The notes: a model not told the origin generated them from the letters alone. A DNA stretch of 64,000 nucleotides from Streptomyces sp. NBC_00539 (GCF_036346105.1 NZ_CP107811.1:3600501-3664500); one strand, 5' to 3'. Counted from the first letter of the stretch, positions 34,080 to 43,122 are shown. Translations and numbers: made by a program.

Positions 34080-34975
34080 CCGTTGCCGGCTTCCGGGCCG
34101 TCTTCGGTGGCGGATCCGGGGCGGGCTCCGGGGGCGGGGGCGGGGGTTTCCTCGGCCCAGCGCTGGGCCAGGGCGGCGGCCTTGCGGGACGCTTCGGCGA
34201 CGGCTTGGGCGGGGTCAGCTCCGGTCGCCTCGGCCCGGGCCGCGGCGTAGCCCACGAGGAAGGTGGTCAGCGGGGCCGCGGGCCGGTCGACGCCGTGGGC
34301 GGCGTCACGGGCGAGGTCGAGCAGGGCCTTGGTGTCGACGGCGACATCGATGCCCAGCTCGTTCTTGACGGCGGTGATCCATTGCTCCAGCACGGTCCCA
34401 TGCTCTCTGATCCGGGCGCGGGCCGTCGCGAGGTCCTCCCAGGTGTCGCAGTCGAAGGAGGCGAGTGGCGCAGCGCCGGTGACGGTGGTGAGGTCGAGTT
34501 CGGTGGTGAGGGCGCGCAGCGGCAGCCCGGCCAGGGTGCCGTGCTCGGTGGCCAGGAGGGCGATTTCCCGGCGCAGGGGTTCGGTCCGGTAGGCGGCGAC
34601 GAGGGGCTGGTCGCGGCCGCCGGGGTCGCGGAGCATGACGCCGTCGGGGCCGGGCGCGTCGAGCAGGGCGCGGACGGTGTCCCGGTCCAGGAAGGGCAGG
34701 TCGGCGGAGAGCACGAGGACCCGTGCGGCCGACGTCTGGCGGAGCCCGGCGTCGAGCGCGGCCACGGGGCCGCCGCCGGGCGGGACCTCGCGGGTCCAGC
34801 GGACGGGGCGGGTGGTGGGGCGACGGGCGCCGACGACGATGGTGACGGCGGCGTCGGCGCAGGCGTCGAGGACGCGGTCGAGGAGGGTGCGGGCGCCGAC
34901 GTGCAGGCCGGGTTTGTCGGCCCCGCCGAGTCGCTGCGCGGCGCCGCCGGCGAGGACGATCGCGTCGTAGCTCAT
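34076..34975 (-). CDS. mobA: MobA-like NTP transferase fused to DUF6457 domain
   Basis: 299 residues. The N-terminal nucleotidyltransferase (about 1-195) has the LAGGAAQRLGGADKPGL signature at 8-24 and the VLVLSADLPFLDRDTV metal-binding segment; it attaches GMP to molybdopterin. The C-terminal about 90 residues (VLEQWITAVKNELGIDVAVD and following) form a helical DUF6457-type domain, often fused to MobA in actinobacteria. Together with moeA it forms a molybdenum-cofactor pair. No ribosome-binding site is visible, and a CATACT -10 element 7 nt before the ATG suggests a leaderless mRNA. Confidence 0.9.
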   Translation of the reverse strand: MSYDAIVLAGGAAQRLGGADKPGLHVGARTLLDRVLDACADAAVTIVVGARRPTTRPVRWTREVPPGGGPVAALDAGLRQTSAARVLVLSADLPFLDRDTVRALLDAPGPDGVMLRDPGGRDQPLVAAYRTEPLRREIALLATEHGTLAGLPLRALTTELDLTTVTGAAPLASFDCDTWEDLATARARIREHGTVLEQWITAVKNELGIDVAVDTKALLDLARDAAHGVDRPAAPLTTFLVGYAAARAEATGADPAQAVAEASRKAAALAQRWAEETPAPAPGARPGSATEDGPEAGNG

Positions 34976-34982
34976 ACCGATG

Positions 34983-34988
34983 AGTATG
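34983..34988 (-). promoter_or_regulatory. -10 element of a probable leaderless transcript (mobA-moeA)
   Basis: CATACT on the minus strand, 7 nt before the mobA ATG at 34975, with no ribosome-binding site in between. Confidence 0.48.
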
Positions 34989-35056
34989 CGGGGGGTGTGT
35001 TGCGGGCGGGTTCCGGCCCGCGCCGTGGCCTTGCGGCCCGGCCGTGAGGTGGCTGC

Positions 35057-35299
35057 GCCTCAATCGCCGGCGGGGCTGGATTCGGCGCCCGGGGCCGGGT
35101 TCGGTGCCCGGTCGGTTGGGTGCGGCTTACGGGTCGGGGCTCTGCCCCGGGCCCCGCGCCTCAATCGCCGGCGGGGCTGGATGTGGCGGTCCTGCTCGGT
35201 GGGGCTGCGGGGCCGGGTTCGGTGCCCGGTCGGTTGGGTGCGGCTTACGGGTCGGGGCTCCGCCCCCGGCCCCGCGCCTCAAACGCCGGCGGGGCTGGA
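35057..35299. repeat. Intergenic repeats in the 422-bp mobA / bpa spacer
   Basis: No gene is supported between 34976 and 35397. The spacer holds three copies of a 24-mer (GCCTCAATCGCCGGCGGGGC + TGGA) at 35057-35080, 35158-35181 and 35276-35299; the third has AAACG for AATCG. Copies two and three sit at the ends of an 89-bp segment that is directly repeated with a 118-bp offset (35093-35181 and 35211-35299) with few differences. Each long unit also contains a GGGGCTCTGCCCC-like hairpin. Elements with this core are scattered through Streptomyces intergenic regions. Confidence 0.8.
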
Positions 35300-35397
35300 T
35301 GTGGCCCTGCTCGGTGGGGGCTGCGGGGCTGGAGTGGCGGCCCTGCTCGGTGGGGCGGATGGCCCGGCCGGTGGGGGTGCCGGCCGGGCGGCGGGGC

Positions 35398-35937
35398 TTA
35401 GAGGTACGGGCCCGAGCGGATGGCTCCGTGGGGGCCCTCTTCGTCGTCGTCGTGGGAGGCGCCCGGAGGGAGGGCGCGGCGCATCTGTTCGAGCTGGGCG
35501 CGGGCGGCCATCTGCTGGGCGAACAGGGCCGTCTGGATGCCGTGGAACAGGCCCTCCAGCCAGCCCACCAACTGCGCCTGCGCGATCCGCAGTTCCGCCT
35601 CCGAGGGGATCGCCTCCTCCGTGAACGGCAGGGAAAGACGCTCCAGTTCCTCCACCAGCTCGGGGGCGAGCCCGTCTTCCAGTTCCTTCACCGACGCGGC
35701 GTGGATGTCCTTGAGCCGGACCCGGCTCGCCTCGTCGAGAGGTGCGGCGCGTACCTCTTCCAGGAGTTGCTTGATCATGCTGCCGATCCGCATGACCTTG
35801 GCGGGCTGTTCGACCATCTCCGTCACCGGGACCTCGCGCGACTCGTCATCGGCGCCGCCGACCGCCGTCCCGTCTTGTCCCACGATCAGGACGTTCGGGG
35901 GGCTGTCCTGCGACCGTTCACTCCTCGGCATCTCCAT
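35398..35937 (-). CDS. bpa: Bacterial proteasome activator Bpa/PafE family
   Basis: 179-residue helical protein of the DUF2587 family, which forms a ring that opens the 20S proteasome gate without ATP. The helical core (VTEMVEQPAKVMRIGSMIKQ, LSLPFTEEAIPSEAELRIAQ) matches the family. The C terminus ends SGPYL, a hydrophobic-Tyr-X tail comparable to the GQYL tail that docks Mycobacterium Bpa into the proteasome alpha ring. The ATG at 35937 (MEMPRSERSQ) is preferred. The GTG at 35955 has GGAGG only one base away, which is too close. Confidence 0.88.
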   Translation of the reverse strand: MEMPRSERSQDSPPNVLIVGQDGTAVGGADDESREVPVTEMVEQPAKVMRIGSMIKQLLEEVRAAPLDEASRVRLKDIHAASVKELEDGLAPELVEELERLSLPFTEEAIPSEAELRIAQAQLVGWLEGLFHGIQTALFAQQMAARAQLEQMRRALPPGASHDDDEEGPHGAIRSGPYL

Positions 35938-36040
35938 GCCGACATTCTCTCGCACACCTCCGTACGCACACGGTGTGCCCCCGCACAGGCGTGATCCACC
36001 CTGTGCGAGGGGCCGTAATCAGATAGTGAGCAAAGGGTCC

Positions 36041-38938
36041 TCAGCCCGTGGCGCGACGGGCCAGCGCGCCGCTCGACCTCGTCACCAGCGCCGCCAGCAC
36101 CGCCGCGCCGAGCGGGACCAGGATCAGCAGGCCGCCCAGCGTCTCCCACGGCACGGCGAACGGCACGTACACGGCCTGGTCGGAGCCGGAGTGGGTGATC
36201 AGCCCCGCCAGCGCCCGGCGTTCCGTCAGCCGCAGCCCCGCCGCCGGCAACAGTCCGGCGGCGGTACCGAGGGCGACGCCCATCAGGGCCACCACCCCGC
36301 ACTGGAACCCGCTCAGCGTCCGCCGCACCCGCGGCGGCGCCCCGACCGCGGCCAGCGTCTTGAGGTCGGCCTCGGCATCCGCCTGGGCCAGGCCGGTGGC
36401 GATGCCCGCCGCACCGATGGTGACGAGGCCCGCGAAGATCGTGAGGGCGAGGATCTCCACGCTGTCCCTGCCCTGGTAGCCCTCCTCGATCCTGACGGGG
36501 GCGTCGACGCCGATCCGGTCGATCATGGCCGCCAGCGCCTGGCGTTGTGCTCCCGTGGGCTTGTCGGCGAGGGTGAAGTACGTCCCGAACGGGGCCGTCC
36601 CCAGGCCCGCCGCCTTCACCGCACCGGGCGGCAGGACGATCTCGATCCCGTAGCCGGTGACCGAGTCGGGTGCCTGGTAGACCGGGAAGACCTTGACATC
36701 CTTCGGCTGGTCCCCGGCCCCCGGCACGCCCGGCCCCCGGGCGTCATCGGTGATCACCTGCATGGTGACCTTCCCCTCCTTGAAGTTGCGCCGGTCGAAG
36801 GAGACTGCCTGCCCGGACCTCAGCGCCGCGACCGCGCCCGGGTCGCTGACGCCCAGCACCGTCAGCAGCTTCTCGTCGGCCACGACGGTGTCGCGCGGCT
36901 GCATGAACTGCCGGTCCGTGCACCGCCAGTCCCGGCGCAGGGCCCGCACCTGGTCCATGCTGAGCTCGGACATCACGTTCTTCGACTCGTAGAGCGGGCA
37001 GCGGTTCTCCGGCGGCATGACGATCTCCAGCCGCCCGCAGCCCGGTTCGGTGGAGTAGGCATCGCAGGACGGCTTGCCGACCACCACCCGGTCCACGTCG
37101 GCCCGTACGGCGAGGGAGAACTCCTTCGCAAGGGCTTGGCGCGCGGCGGGGACGTCCTTGTAGCGGTCGTCCTCCGCGTTCGTCAGCATTCCGGCGCCGG
37201 CGGGCAGCGAGGCCACGTACTCGTGCCGGGCCTGGAGCTCCGTGCTGTGCTGGTACGTGGCCACGGCCACGGTGCCGGCCACGGCGGCCAGTACGGCCGC
37301 CACCGCCGGCGCCGTACGCCCGCGGTTGCGCACGGCGTCCCGCAGCGCGAGCCTCGGCGACAGCGGCAGCCACCGTCCGGCCCGGCCGAACAGCCCGACC
37401 AGCGTCGGCGTCAGGGCGACGACGCCCAACTCGGCCAGGGCGCTGCCGCCGGCCACCACCACGGTGCCCATCGCGGAGACGGCCCCGTACAGCGCGAGCG
37501 CGGCGCCCGCCGCGACGGCGACGATCCCGATGAGGGGCAGGACCCGGTTGGCGCGCCGGACCCCGCGACGGCCCGTGAGCGAGGCCAGCACGGTCTGCCG
37601 GGAGGCGGTGACGGCGGGGACGACCGCGGCGAGCAGCCCGGTCAGTACGGCGACCAGCGCGACGGCGAGGAGTTCCAGAGGGCGGACCTCGAACCCGCCC
37701 CAGCGCAGCCCCAGGTACTCCTCCAGCACCGGCCGGAGCCCGAGGGTCAGCGCCACGCCGAGTGCCGTGCCGACGACGGCGGACGCCGCTCCGATGACGA
37801 GACCGCCGGACAGGACGATGGCCCGGATGTGCCGCCGGTCACCGCCGTTGGCGCCGACCAGGCCGAGCTGGCGGGCCGAGCGCCGGGCACCGACCGCGAA
37901 GGCGGGGCCGGCCAGCAGGCAGACCTCCAGCATGGCGAGGCCCACGACCGTTGCCAGGACGGTCAGTTCGACCGCCTTGGTCGACGCTCCGCTGTAGTCG
38001 CCGTCCCTGTCCTCCTCGCGCTGCTGCGCGTACAGCGGCACTTCGGAGTCGGCCGGCGGGTGGAGGTTGGCGGCGCGCGAGAGGGCGAGCAGCCCCTTCG
38101 CGTTGGCCGCCCGCACCATGTTCCACGTGAAACCATCCCCGCCGACCTTGACGAGGAAGCTGTCGTCGACGCTCAGGCCCTGGCCGCCGGCGCCCGTCAG
38201 GGCGCGGTCGAGCGGGGCGAGAAGCGTCCGGGGCGGCGCGATGATCTGCGTGGTGTTCAGCGCGGACGGAAGCTCGTACGCACCGACGATCCGGTAGGAC
38301 CGGGCAGCACCACGAGGGGTCAGCTCGGAGCCGACGAAGAATCCCGACTCCTCGAGGAACTTGTCCGTGGCGATGACCTCGCCCGCCGCCGAGGGCATCC
38401 GGCCACGCTTGAGGGTGAGCAGCCCCTCCACCAGCGGACTGGCCGTGTCCACCTCGCGCAGCTCGGTGTCGAGCAGCCCGTGCGTGGTGCGGACCTTGGC
38501 ACCGCTGTGGCTGTCCTGCACGATCTGCGCACCCGGCGGGAGAACGGAGGCGACCGGCACGTCCTCCAGCTTCGGCTTCGTGGCGTCGTAGTCGCGGTAT
38601 CCGCCGACGGGCTCGTACCGGTCGCCCGCCGGGTTCTGGTAGAGGGCGGTGTCGTAGGAGGGTTTGGTCAGCTTCGCGTCGGCGGCTCCGATCTGCCGGG
38701 ACAGGGATTGCTCGACGGAGAGTGCGGAGCTGCGCCAGGTGAGGTCCACGGCGCTCACGCCGACGATCGGCAGGGCGATCATCGCGAGGACGAGGGCGCT
38801 GCGCCCCTTGGCGCGCCAGGCGTCACGGCGAGCGATACGGACCGCCGCGACCCACGAGTGGTACCAGGAGGCGAGGAAGGACGACGGCCGGGAAGACGTC
38901 GAGCCGGAAGACGACGGCCGGGAAGACGACGGGCTCAC
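36041..38938 (-). CDS. FtsX-like ABC transporter permease
   Basis: 965 residues with an N-terminal helix, a large extracytoplasmic domain (about 70-330) and two FtsX-type permease blocks, about ten membrane helices overall (for example VELTVLATVVGLAMLEVCLL and the C-terminal LLILVPLGAAVLAALV). The MacB/FtsX architecture suggests a mechanotransmission exporter rather than a channel-type importer. It overlaps the ATPase gene by 4 bp, so PadR, ATPase and permease form one operon. The N-terminal 20 residues are Ser/Pro rich and repetitive. A one-mismatch parS-like sequence lies inside at 38120. Confidence 0.9.
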   Translation of the reverse strand: MSPSSSRPSSSGSTSSRPSSFLASWYHSWVAAVRIARRDAWRAKGRSALVLAMIALPIVGVSAVDLTWRSSALSVEQSLSRQIGAADAKLTKPSYDTALYQNPAGDRYEPVGGYRDYDATKPKLEDVPVASVLPPGAQIVQDSHSGAKVRTTHGLLDTELREVDTASPLVEGLLTLKRGRMPSAAGEVIATDKFLEESGFFVGSELTPRGAARSYRIVGAYELPSALNTTQIIAPPRTLLAPLDRALTGAGGQGLSVDDSFLVKVGGDGFTWNMVRAANAKGLLALSRAANLHPPADSEVPLYAQQREEDRDGDYSGASTKAVELTVLATVVGLAMLEVCLLAGPAFAVGARRSARQLGLVGANGGDRRHIRAIVLSGGLVIGAASAVVGTALGVALTLGLRPVLEEYLGLRWGGFEVRPLELLAVALVAVLTGLLAAVVPAVTASRQTVLASLTGRRGVRRANRVLPLIGIVAVAAGAALALYGAVSAMGTVVVAGGSALAELGVVALTPTLVGLFGRAGRWLPLSPRLALRDAVRNRGRTAPAVAAVLAAVAGTVAVATYQHSTELQARHEYVASLPAGAGMLTNAEDDRYKDVPAARQALAKEFSLAVRADVDRVVVGKPSCDAYSTEPGCGRLEIVMPPENRCPLYESKNVMSELSMDQVRALRRDWRCTDRQFMQPRDTVVADEKLLTVLGVSDPGAVAALRSGQAVSFDRRNFKEGKVTMQVITDDARGPGVPGAGDQPKDVKVFPVYQAPDSVTGYGIEIVLPPGAVKAAGLGTAPFGTYFTLADKPTGAQRQALAAMIDRIGVDAPVRIEEGYQGRDSVEILALTIFAGLVTIGAAGIATGLAQADAEADLKTLAAVGAPPRVRRTLSGFQCGVVALMGVALGTAAGLLPAAGLRLTERRALAGLITHSGSDQAVYVPFAVPWETLGGLLILVPLGAAVLAALVTRSSGALARRATG
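38120..38133. promoter_or_regulatory. Degenerate parS-like sequence inside the permease gene
   Basis: GTTCCACGTGAAAC differs from the parS core GTTTCACGTGAAAC at one base. It encodes part of GFTWNM in the permease. It may be weakly bound by ParB or occur by chance. Confidence 0.4.
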
Positions 38939-39678
38939 AGGCCGGCCGCCCGCCCCGAGAGCAGCGAGTCGGCCCCGCTGCGCAGCGTCTCGTCGACGAC
39001 GCTGCCGTCGCGCAGGAACACGACCCGGTCTGCCCAGGCGGCGAACCGCGGCTCGTGCGTGACCAGGATCCCGGCCGCCCCCGCGTCGCAGCGCGAGCGC
39101 AGGAGGGCGAGGACGGCCTCGCCGGTCTCGGAGTCGAGGGCGCCGGTGGGCTCGTCGGCGAGGACCAGGCGGCGGTCGCCGACCAGGGCGCGGGCGATCG
39201 CGACGCGCTGCTGCTGCCCACCGGACATCTCGTCGGGGAACCGGTCGGCGAGCCGGCCGAGGTTCATCTCCTCCAGCGCGGCCAGGGCGGAGGCGCGCGC
39301 CTTGCGGGCGGAGACCCCGTCGAGCTCGCGCGGCAGCGCCACGTTCTCGGCGGCCGTGAGCGCCGGGATCAGGTTGTAGTCCTGGAAGACGTAGCCGATG
39401 CTGCGGCGGCGCAGCGCGGCCAGCTGTTTGCGGCTCGCGGTGGTGAGGTCGGTGCCCTCGACGACCACGCGTCCGGAGCTGGGGGTGTCGAGTCCCCCGG
39501 CGAGGGTGAGCAGCGTGGACTTGCCGGAGCCGGAGGGGCCCATCACGGCGACGAGTTCGCCGGGGTGGACGGCCAGGTCGATGCCGCGCAGGGCGTGGAC
39601 CTCGGTGGCGCCGCTGCCGTGCGTGCGGACGAGTTTCTCCAGCTGGAGTACGGGGCGTTGCGTGTGCTGGTCGGGCAT
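38935..39678 (-). CDS. ABC transporter ATP-binding protein (MacB/LolD type)
   Basis: 247 residues. Walker A GPSGSGKS at 47-54, the Q-loop FQDYNL, signature MSGGQQQR and Walker B VLADEPTGALD are all present. The MacB/LolD type pairs with FtsX permeases. It starts at ATG 39678 (MPDQHTQRP), 26 bp after the padR stop, and overlaps the permease by 4 bp. Confidence 0.93.
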   Translation of the reverse strand: MPDQHTQRPVLQLEKLVRTHGSGATEVHALRGIDLAVHPGELVAVMGPSGSGKSTLLTLAGGLDTPSSGRVVVEGTDLTTASRKQLAALRRRSIGYVFQDYNLIPALTAAENVALPRELDGVSARKARASALAALEEMNLGRLADRFPDEMSGGQQQRVAIARALVGDRRLVLADEPTGALDSETGEAVLALLRSRCDAGAAGILVTHEPRFAAWADRVVFLRDGSVVDETLRSGADSLLSGRAAGL

Positions 39679-39704
39679 GTCGGGGTCCCCCCTGGGACGG
39701 TGGT

Positions 39705-40403
39705 TCAGCGCCGCCGCAGGCGGGCGGTGCGGGGCGGCTCGGTGGTCGCGGCGGCGACGGGGCCGCTCGCGGTGACGGTGGCGGCCGGTGCGGGCTCCTG
39801 GGACGGTGGCCGGGGCTCCTCGGGCGGTGCCCCGGGCTCTTCGGCTGCGCCGGCGGCCGACCGGGAGAGCCGTACGAGCCGTGCTTCGCAGTGGTCGAGC
39901 CAGCGCGCCTCGGCCTCGGTCTGGAAGATCAGCTGTTCGAGGACCAGCAGCCAGGCCACGTCGTCGCGTTCGTGCGTCTTGCCGCTCTCGATGGCGGCGA
40001 GCGCCTGGGCCTTGAGCCGGGTGTAGTCCTGCATGGCCTGGATGGTGGCGTGCCGCTGCGACTGGATGACCGCGCGGATGTCGACACCGGGAGCGCCGAC
40101 GGCCATGGCGAGCTTGATGGACAACTCGTCGCGCGGCGGGTTGGTGCGGTCGACGGGGCGCTCGTACCACTGGTGCAGTTCGGCGCGCCCGGTGTCGGTG
40201 ATGGCGTAGAGGGTGTGGCCGGCCGGGTCCTCGCCGCCCGGGGCGACGAGGCCGTCGCGCTCCAGACGGGCGAGCGTCGTGTAGACCTGCCCGACGTTGA
40301 GCGGCCAGGTGGAGCCGGTGCGGGATTCGAACTCGGTACGCAGCTGAGAGCCGTACCGAGGGCCCCTTTCGAGCAGGGCGAGCAGGCCGTGGCGGATGGA
40401 CAT
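39705..40403 (-). CDS. PadR family transcriptional regulator
   Basis: 232 residues. The N-terminal PadR winged helix (MSIRHGLLALLERGPRYGSQL...TWPLNVGQVYTTLARLERDGLV) is followed by a C-terminal helical dimerisation domain and a Pro/Ala-rich tail. It heads the operon with the ABC ATPase and permease, a common arrangement for drug-responsive repression. The start codon lies inside a 24-bp palindrome that also contains the -10 region, so it very probably represses itself. Confidence 0.92.
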   Translation of the reverse strand: MSIRHGLLALLERGPRYGSQLRTEFESRTGSTWPLNVGQVYTTLARLERDGLVAPGGEDPAGHTLYAITDTGRAELHQWYERPVDRTNPPRDELSIKLAMAVGAPGVDIRAVIQSQRHATIQAMQDYTRLKAQALAAIESGKTHERDDVAWLLVLEQLIFQTEAEARWLDHCEARLVRLSRSAAGAAEEPGAPPEEPRPPSQEPAPAATVTASGPVAAATTEPPRTARLRRR

Positions 40404-40425
40404 ACTCAGTATGTATACCGAGTAT
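40402..40425. promoter_or_regulatory. PadR operator and promoter
   Basis: ATACTCAGTATGTATACCGAGTAT equals its own reverse complement at 20 of 24 positions, with perfect ATACTC/GAGTAT arms. On the minus strand it holds a TATACA -10 element 8 nt before the padR ATG (40403), and the palindrome extends into the start codon. PadR proteins bind ATAC/GTAT-type palindromes of this kind. Confidence 0.75.
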
Positions 40426-40474
40426 GTCCTCCGCCGCAACCGTCCCGGGGCGTACGCCGTGAGGAGGAGGGGGC

Positions 40475-41053
40475 CTACGGACCCCGCCGCAGCCGCACGC
40501 CGATGAACCCCAGGCCCAGCCCCATCAGGGCGAGCCCGGTGCCGAGCGGGAGCATGTGCGCGGCGAGGTCGGCGGCCCGGTCGTTCGTCCCCGTGCCGAT
40601 CGCGTTGACCCCGGTGCCCGGGCTCGCCGAGCCGTCCGGGGCGGGGCTCACCCCGGGGGAGGCCGCGGTGGACGGGGCTCCGGTCGGCGCTCCGGTCGGC
40701 ACTCCGGTGGAAGCCGCGGTCGGCGCGCCGGTGTCGGCCGTACCCGGCGCAACGCCGGGCGGCCGCTGCGGACGCGCGGGCAGTTGCCGCGGCCGGGAGG
40801 CCACCATCGCCTCGGGGTCGGCCGGCTCGCCGACGGGCCGCCCGGGCCGGTCCCGCCCGACGCCCGCGAAACTGCCGGCGAGCTCCTCGTAAGCCTCTTC
40901 GGGTACGAGGGCCACCTCGTCGGCGCTCGCGGAGGCCACCGGGACCGGGGCGGAGGCGGGGGCCCCGCCCTGCTCGGGCGCGACGCCCAGGAGTGCGGCC
41001 GCCGCCAGCACGGCCCAGGCCGCCCACACCGGCGCACGGAGGCGTTGGGTCAC
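40475..41053 (-). CDS. Hypothetical secreted or membrane-anchored protein
   Basis: 192 residues. It has an N-terminal signal-like segment (APVWAAWAVLAAAALLG), a middle part of low-complexity Pro/Thr/Ser/Gly, and a C-terminal hydrophobic helix (LPLGTGLALMGLGLGFIGVRL) followed by Arg residues. This layout suggests a surface protein with a Pro-rich stalk held by a C-terminal anchor. No LPxTG-type sorting signal is seen. The GTG start has a GGGAGGGG ribosome-binding site. No family recognised. Confidence 0.65.
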   Translation of the reverse strand: MTQRLRAPVWAAWAVLAAAALLGVAPEQGGAPASAPVPVASASADEVALVPEEAYEELAGSFAGVGRDRPGRPVGEPADPEAMVASRPRQLPARPQRPPGVAPGTADTGAPTAASTGVPTGAPTGAPSTAASPGVSPAPDGSASPGTGVNAIGTGTNDRAADLAAHMLPLGTGLALMGLGLGFIGVRLRRGP

Positions 41054-41239
41054 CGGGGAGCCCCTCCCGTCCGAGCGGCGCGGGCGGCGCGAGCGCGCGC
41101 AGCGGCAGCGCTCGGGCCTGTACAGGGCTCACATTTGCACGACGGGACAAAAGCGGCATCCCGGACCGCCCATCGGGGTGGCCCGGGATGCCGGAAGACA
41201 ACCGCAGCGGCCCACCCGGGGCCGCCTACGGCCTACCGC

Positions 41240-42895
41240 CTACTGCGGATCACCGGTGGACACGGTCAGCGTGTACTCCTGGTCCTTCGTCACGGCGGTC
41301 CCGGCCACGGGGAACTGCGCGAGGACGGTGTCCTGCCCGAAGACGGCCTCGTCCTTGTTCTCGATCTTGTACTTGCCGCCCGCGGCCTGGATGCAGAGCT
41401 TCACCGAGGCCAGGTTCTTGTAGGTGAAGTCCGGGGCCGCGACCTTGGACGCGTCCTGCCAGTCCTTGGACGGGTTCTTGCACTTCTCCGTCTCCATCGT
41501 CCGCGAGGTGTCCGGACCCTTGTGACCCGCCTTGGCGGGGGACGATGCCGACGCCGAGGGCGTGGTGCCCCCGTTCCCCCGCGCCTGGTCCTTGTCGTCG
41601 CCGCCCATGTTGAGCGCCGCGATCAGCCCGCCGACGGCCAGCAGCGCCACCACGATCGCCCCGACGATCACCGGGGTGTTCGACTTCGGGGCCGCGGCCC
41701 CCGCCCCGCCCCCCGGGTTCGGCGAGATGGTGAACGGCGCCGGGGTCTGCGGGCCGTAGTGGTGCTGCGCGCCCTGCGGCGCGTGCTGCTGGGACGGGTA
41801 CGCGTAGCCGCCCGGCGCCGGAGTGTGCGGCGCGTACGGGGACGGTCCCGTCTGCGCGGCCTGGTACGGCTGCTGCACCGACTGCGGCGGCGTCTGGTAG
41901 GCGGAGTCGACCGGCGGGAACACGGCCGAACTCACCCCGGCGCCGCTGCCGCCCGCCGCCGCACCGGGGACGATGACCGGCGCGCCCGTGTGACCGGCCG
42001 ACAGCACCCGCGCGATCTCGTCGCCCATGGCCGCGGCCGTCGGGAAACGCTCGTTCGGGTTCTTCTTCAAGGCGCGGGCCACCAGCGCGTCCATCGCCGG
42101 CGTCACGGAGCGGTTGACGGAGGACGGGGCGACCGGCTCCTCCTGCACGTGGGCGTAGGCGATGGCCAGCGGCGAGTCCGCGTCGAAGGGCAGCCGGCCG
42201 GTCAGCAGCTGGAACAGCATGATGCCGACCGAGTACAGGTCGGAGCGGGCGTCGACGGCCCGTCCCAGCGCCTGCTCGGGCGACAGGTACTGGGGGGTGC
42301 CCACGACCATGCCGGTCTGCGTCATCGAGGTGACCCCCGACTGCATGGCGCGTGCGATGCCGAAGTCCATGACCTTGACCACGCCGCGCTTGGTCATCAT
42401 GACGTTGCCCGGCTTGATGTCGCGGTGGACCAGGCCCATCTCGTGGCTGGTCTCCAGCGCGGCCAGCACGTCCGCCGTCACCTTGAGCGCCCGGTCGGCG
42501 GGCATCGCGCCGTACTGCGCGACGTCCGCCTGGAGCACGGAGCCGAGCGGCTGCCCCTCCACGTACTCCATGACGATGTACGGCATCGGAGCGCCGTCGT
42601 CCGCGACGGAGCCGCCGAACGTGACCGTTCCCTCGCCCGTATCGAATACCGAGACGATGTTGGTGTGCGACAGTTTCGCAACAGCCTGCGCCTCGCGGCG
42701 GAACCGCTCGCGGAAGGACGCTTCGCGGCCGAGTTCGCTGTGCAGGGTTTTGATGGCGACCTGTCGGTCGAGCGCCGAGTCGTAGGCGAGATAGACGGAC
42801 GCCATGCCGCCTTCGCCCAGCAAGTCCCTTAGCTGGTAACGGCCACCGGACAGGGAACCGCCTGCGTACCGGCCCCGTGTGCCGTCCTGGCTCAT
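41240..42895 (-). CDS. Transmembrane Ser/Thr protein kinase with single PASTA-like domain
   Basis: 551 residues. The kinase domain (about 20-280) has the catalytic Lys49 in VAIK, HRDIKPGN with Asp159, and DFG with Asp177. A Pro/Gln/Tyr-rich linker, one membrane helix (TPVIVGAIVVALLAVGGLIAAL) and a C-terminal extracellular domain follow; about the last 65 residues resemble one PASTA repeat. It is divergent from a second kinase with 227 bp between starts. The ATG at 42895 begins MSQDGTRGRYAGG; longer in-frame starts run into the divergent promoter. Confidence 0.93.
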   Translation of the reverse strand: MSQDGTRGRYAGGSLSGGRYQLRDLLGEGGMASVYLAYDSALDRQVAIKTLHSELGREASFRERFRREAQAVAKLSHTNIVSVFDTGEGTVTFGGSVADDGAPMPYIVMEYVEGQPLGSVLQADVAQYGAMPADRALKVTADVLAALETSHEMGLVHRDIKPGNVMMTKRGVVKVMDFGIARAMQSGVTSMTQTGMVVGTPQYLSPEQALGRAVDARSDLYSVGIMLFQLLTGRLPFDADSPLAIAYAHVQEEPVAPSSVNRSVTPAMDALVARALKKNPNERFPTAAAMGDEIARVLSAGHTGAPVIVPGAAAGGSGAGVSSAVFPPVDSAYQTPPQSVQQPYQAAQTGPSPYAPHTPAPGGYAYPSQQHAPQGAQHHYGPQTPAPFTISPNPGGGAGAAAPKSNTPVIVGAIVVALLAVGGLIAALNMGGDDKDQARGNGGTTPSASASSPAKAGHKGPDTSRTMETEKCKNPSKDWQDASKVAAPDFTYKNLASVKLCIQAAGGKYKIENKDEAVFGQDTVLAQFPVAGTAVTKDQEYTLTVSTGDPQ

Positions 42896-43122
42896 GACTG
42901 TTGCTTCCCCTCGGGCTGTGTCCGAACGCGTCTGGCAGAGCGCATGTGGCGCCCAGTCTGCCGGAGGGCAAGCGCCAGTCAAGCCAGGTGCCCGTTCCGT
43001 GACCGGGGGGCCACGGCGTGCCATTGCCCGAACGGCGACCTGTTCCGAGGCTGTAGCGTTCGTCGGAGCACCCGAAGAGGACCCGCAGAAGTTACGGACG
43101 AGAGAGACGACGGCGAGGACTG

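Noticed and set aside
35057-35299. Possible CRISPR array or IS remnant
   Set aside because: Spacing is irregular (101 and 118 bp), the intervening DNA is itself repeated, and there is no transposase or terminal inverted repeat.
35420-39379. A 1,319-codon open frame on the plus strand
   Set aside because: It is antisense to the ABC permease, ATPase and bpa genes, which have clear domains. Its product is Gln/Arg/Gly-rich low complexity, as expected for a high-GC shadow frame.
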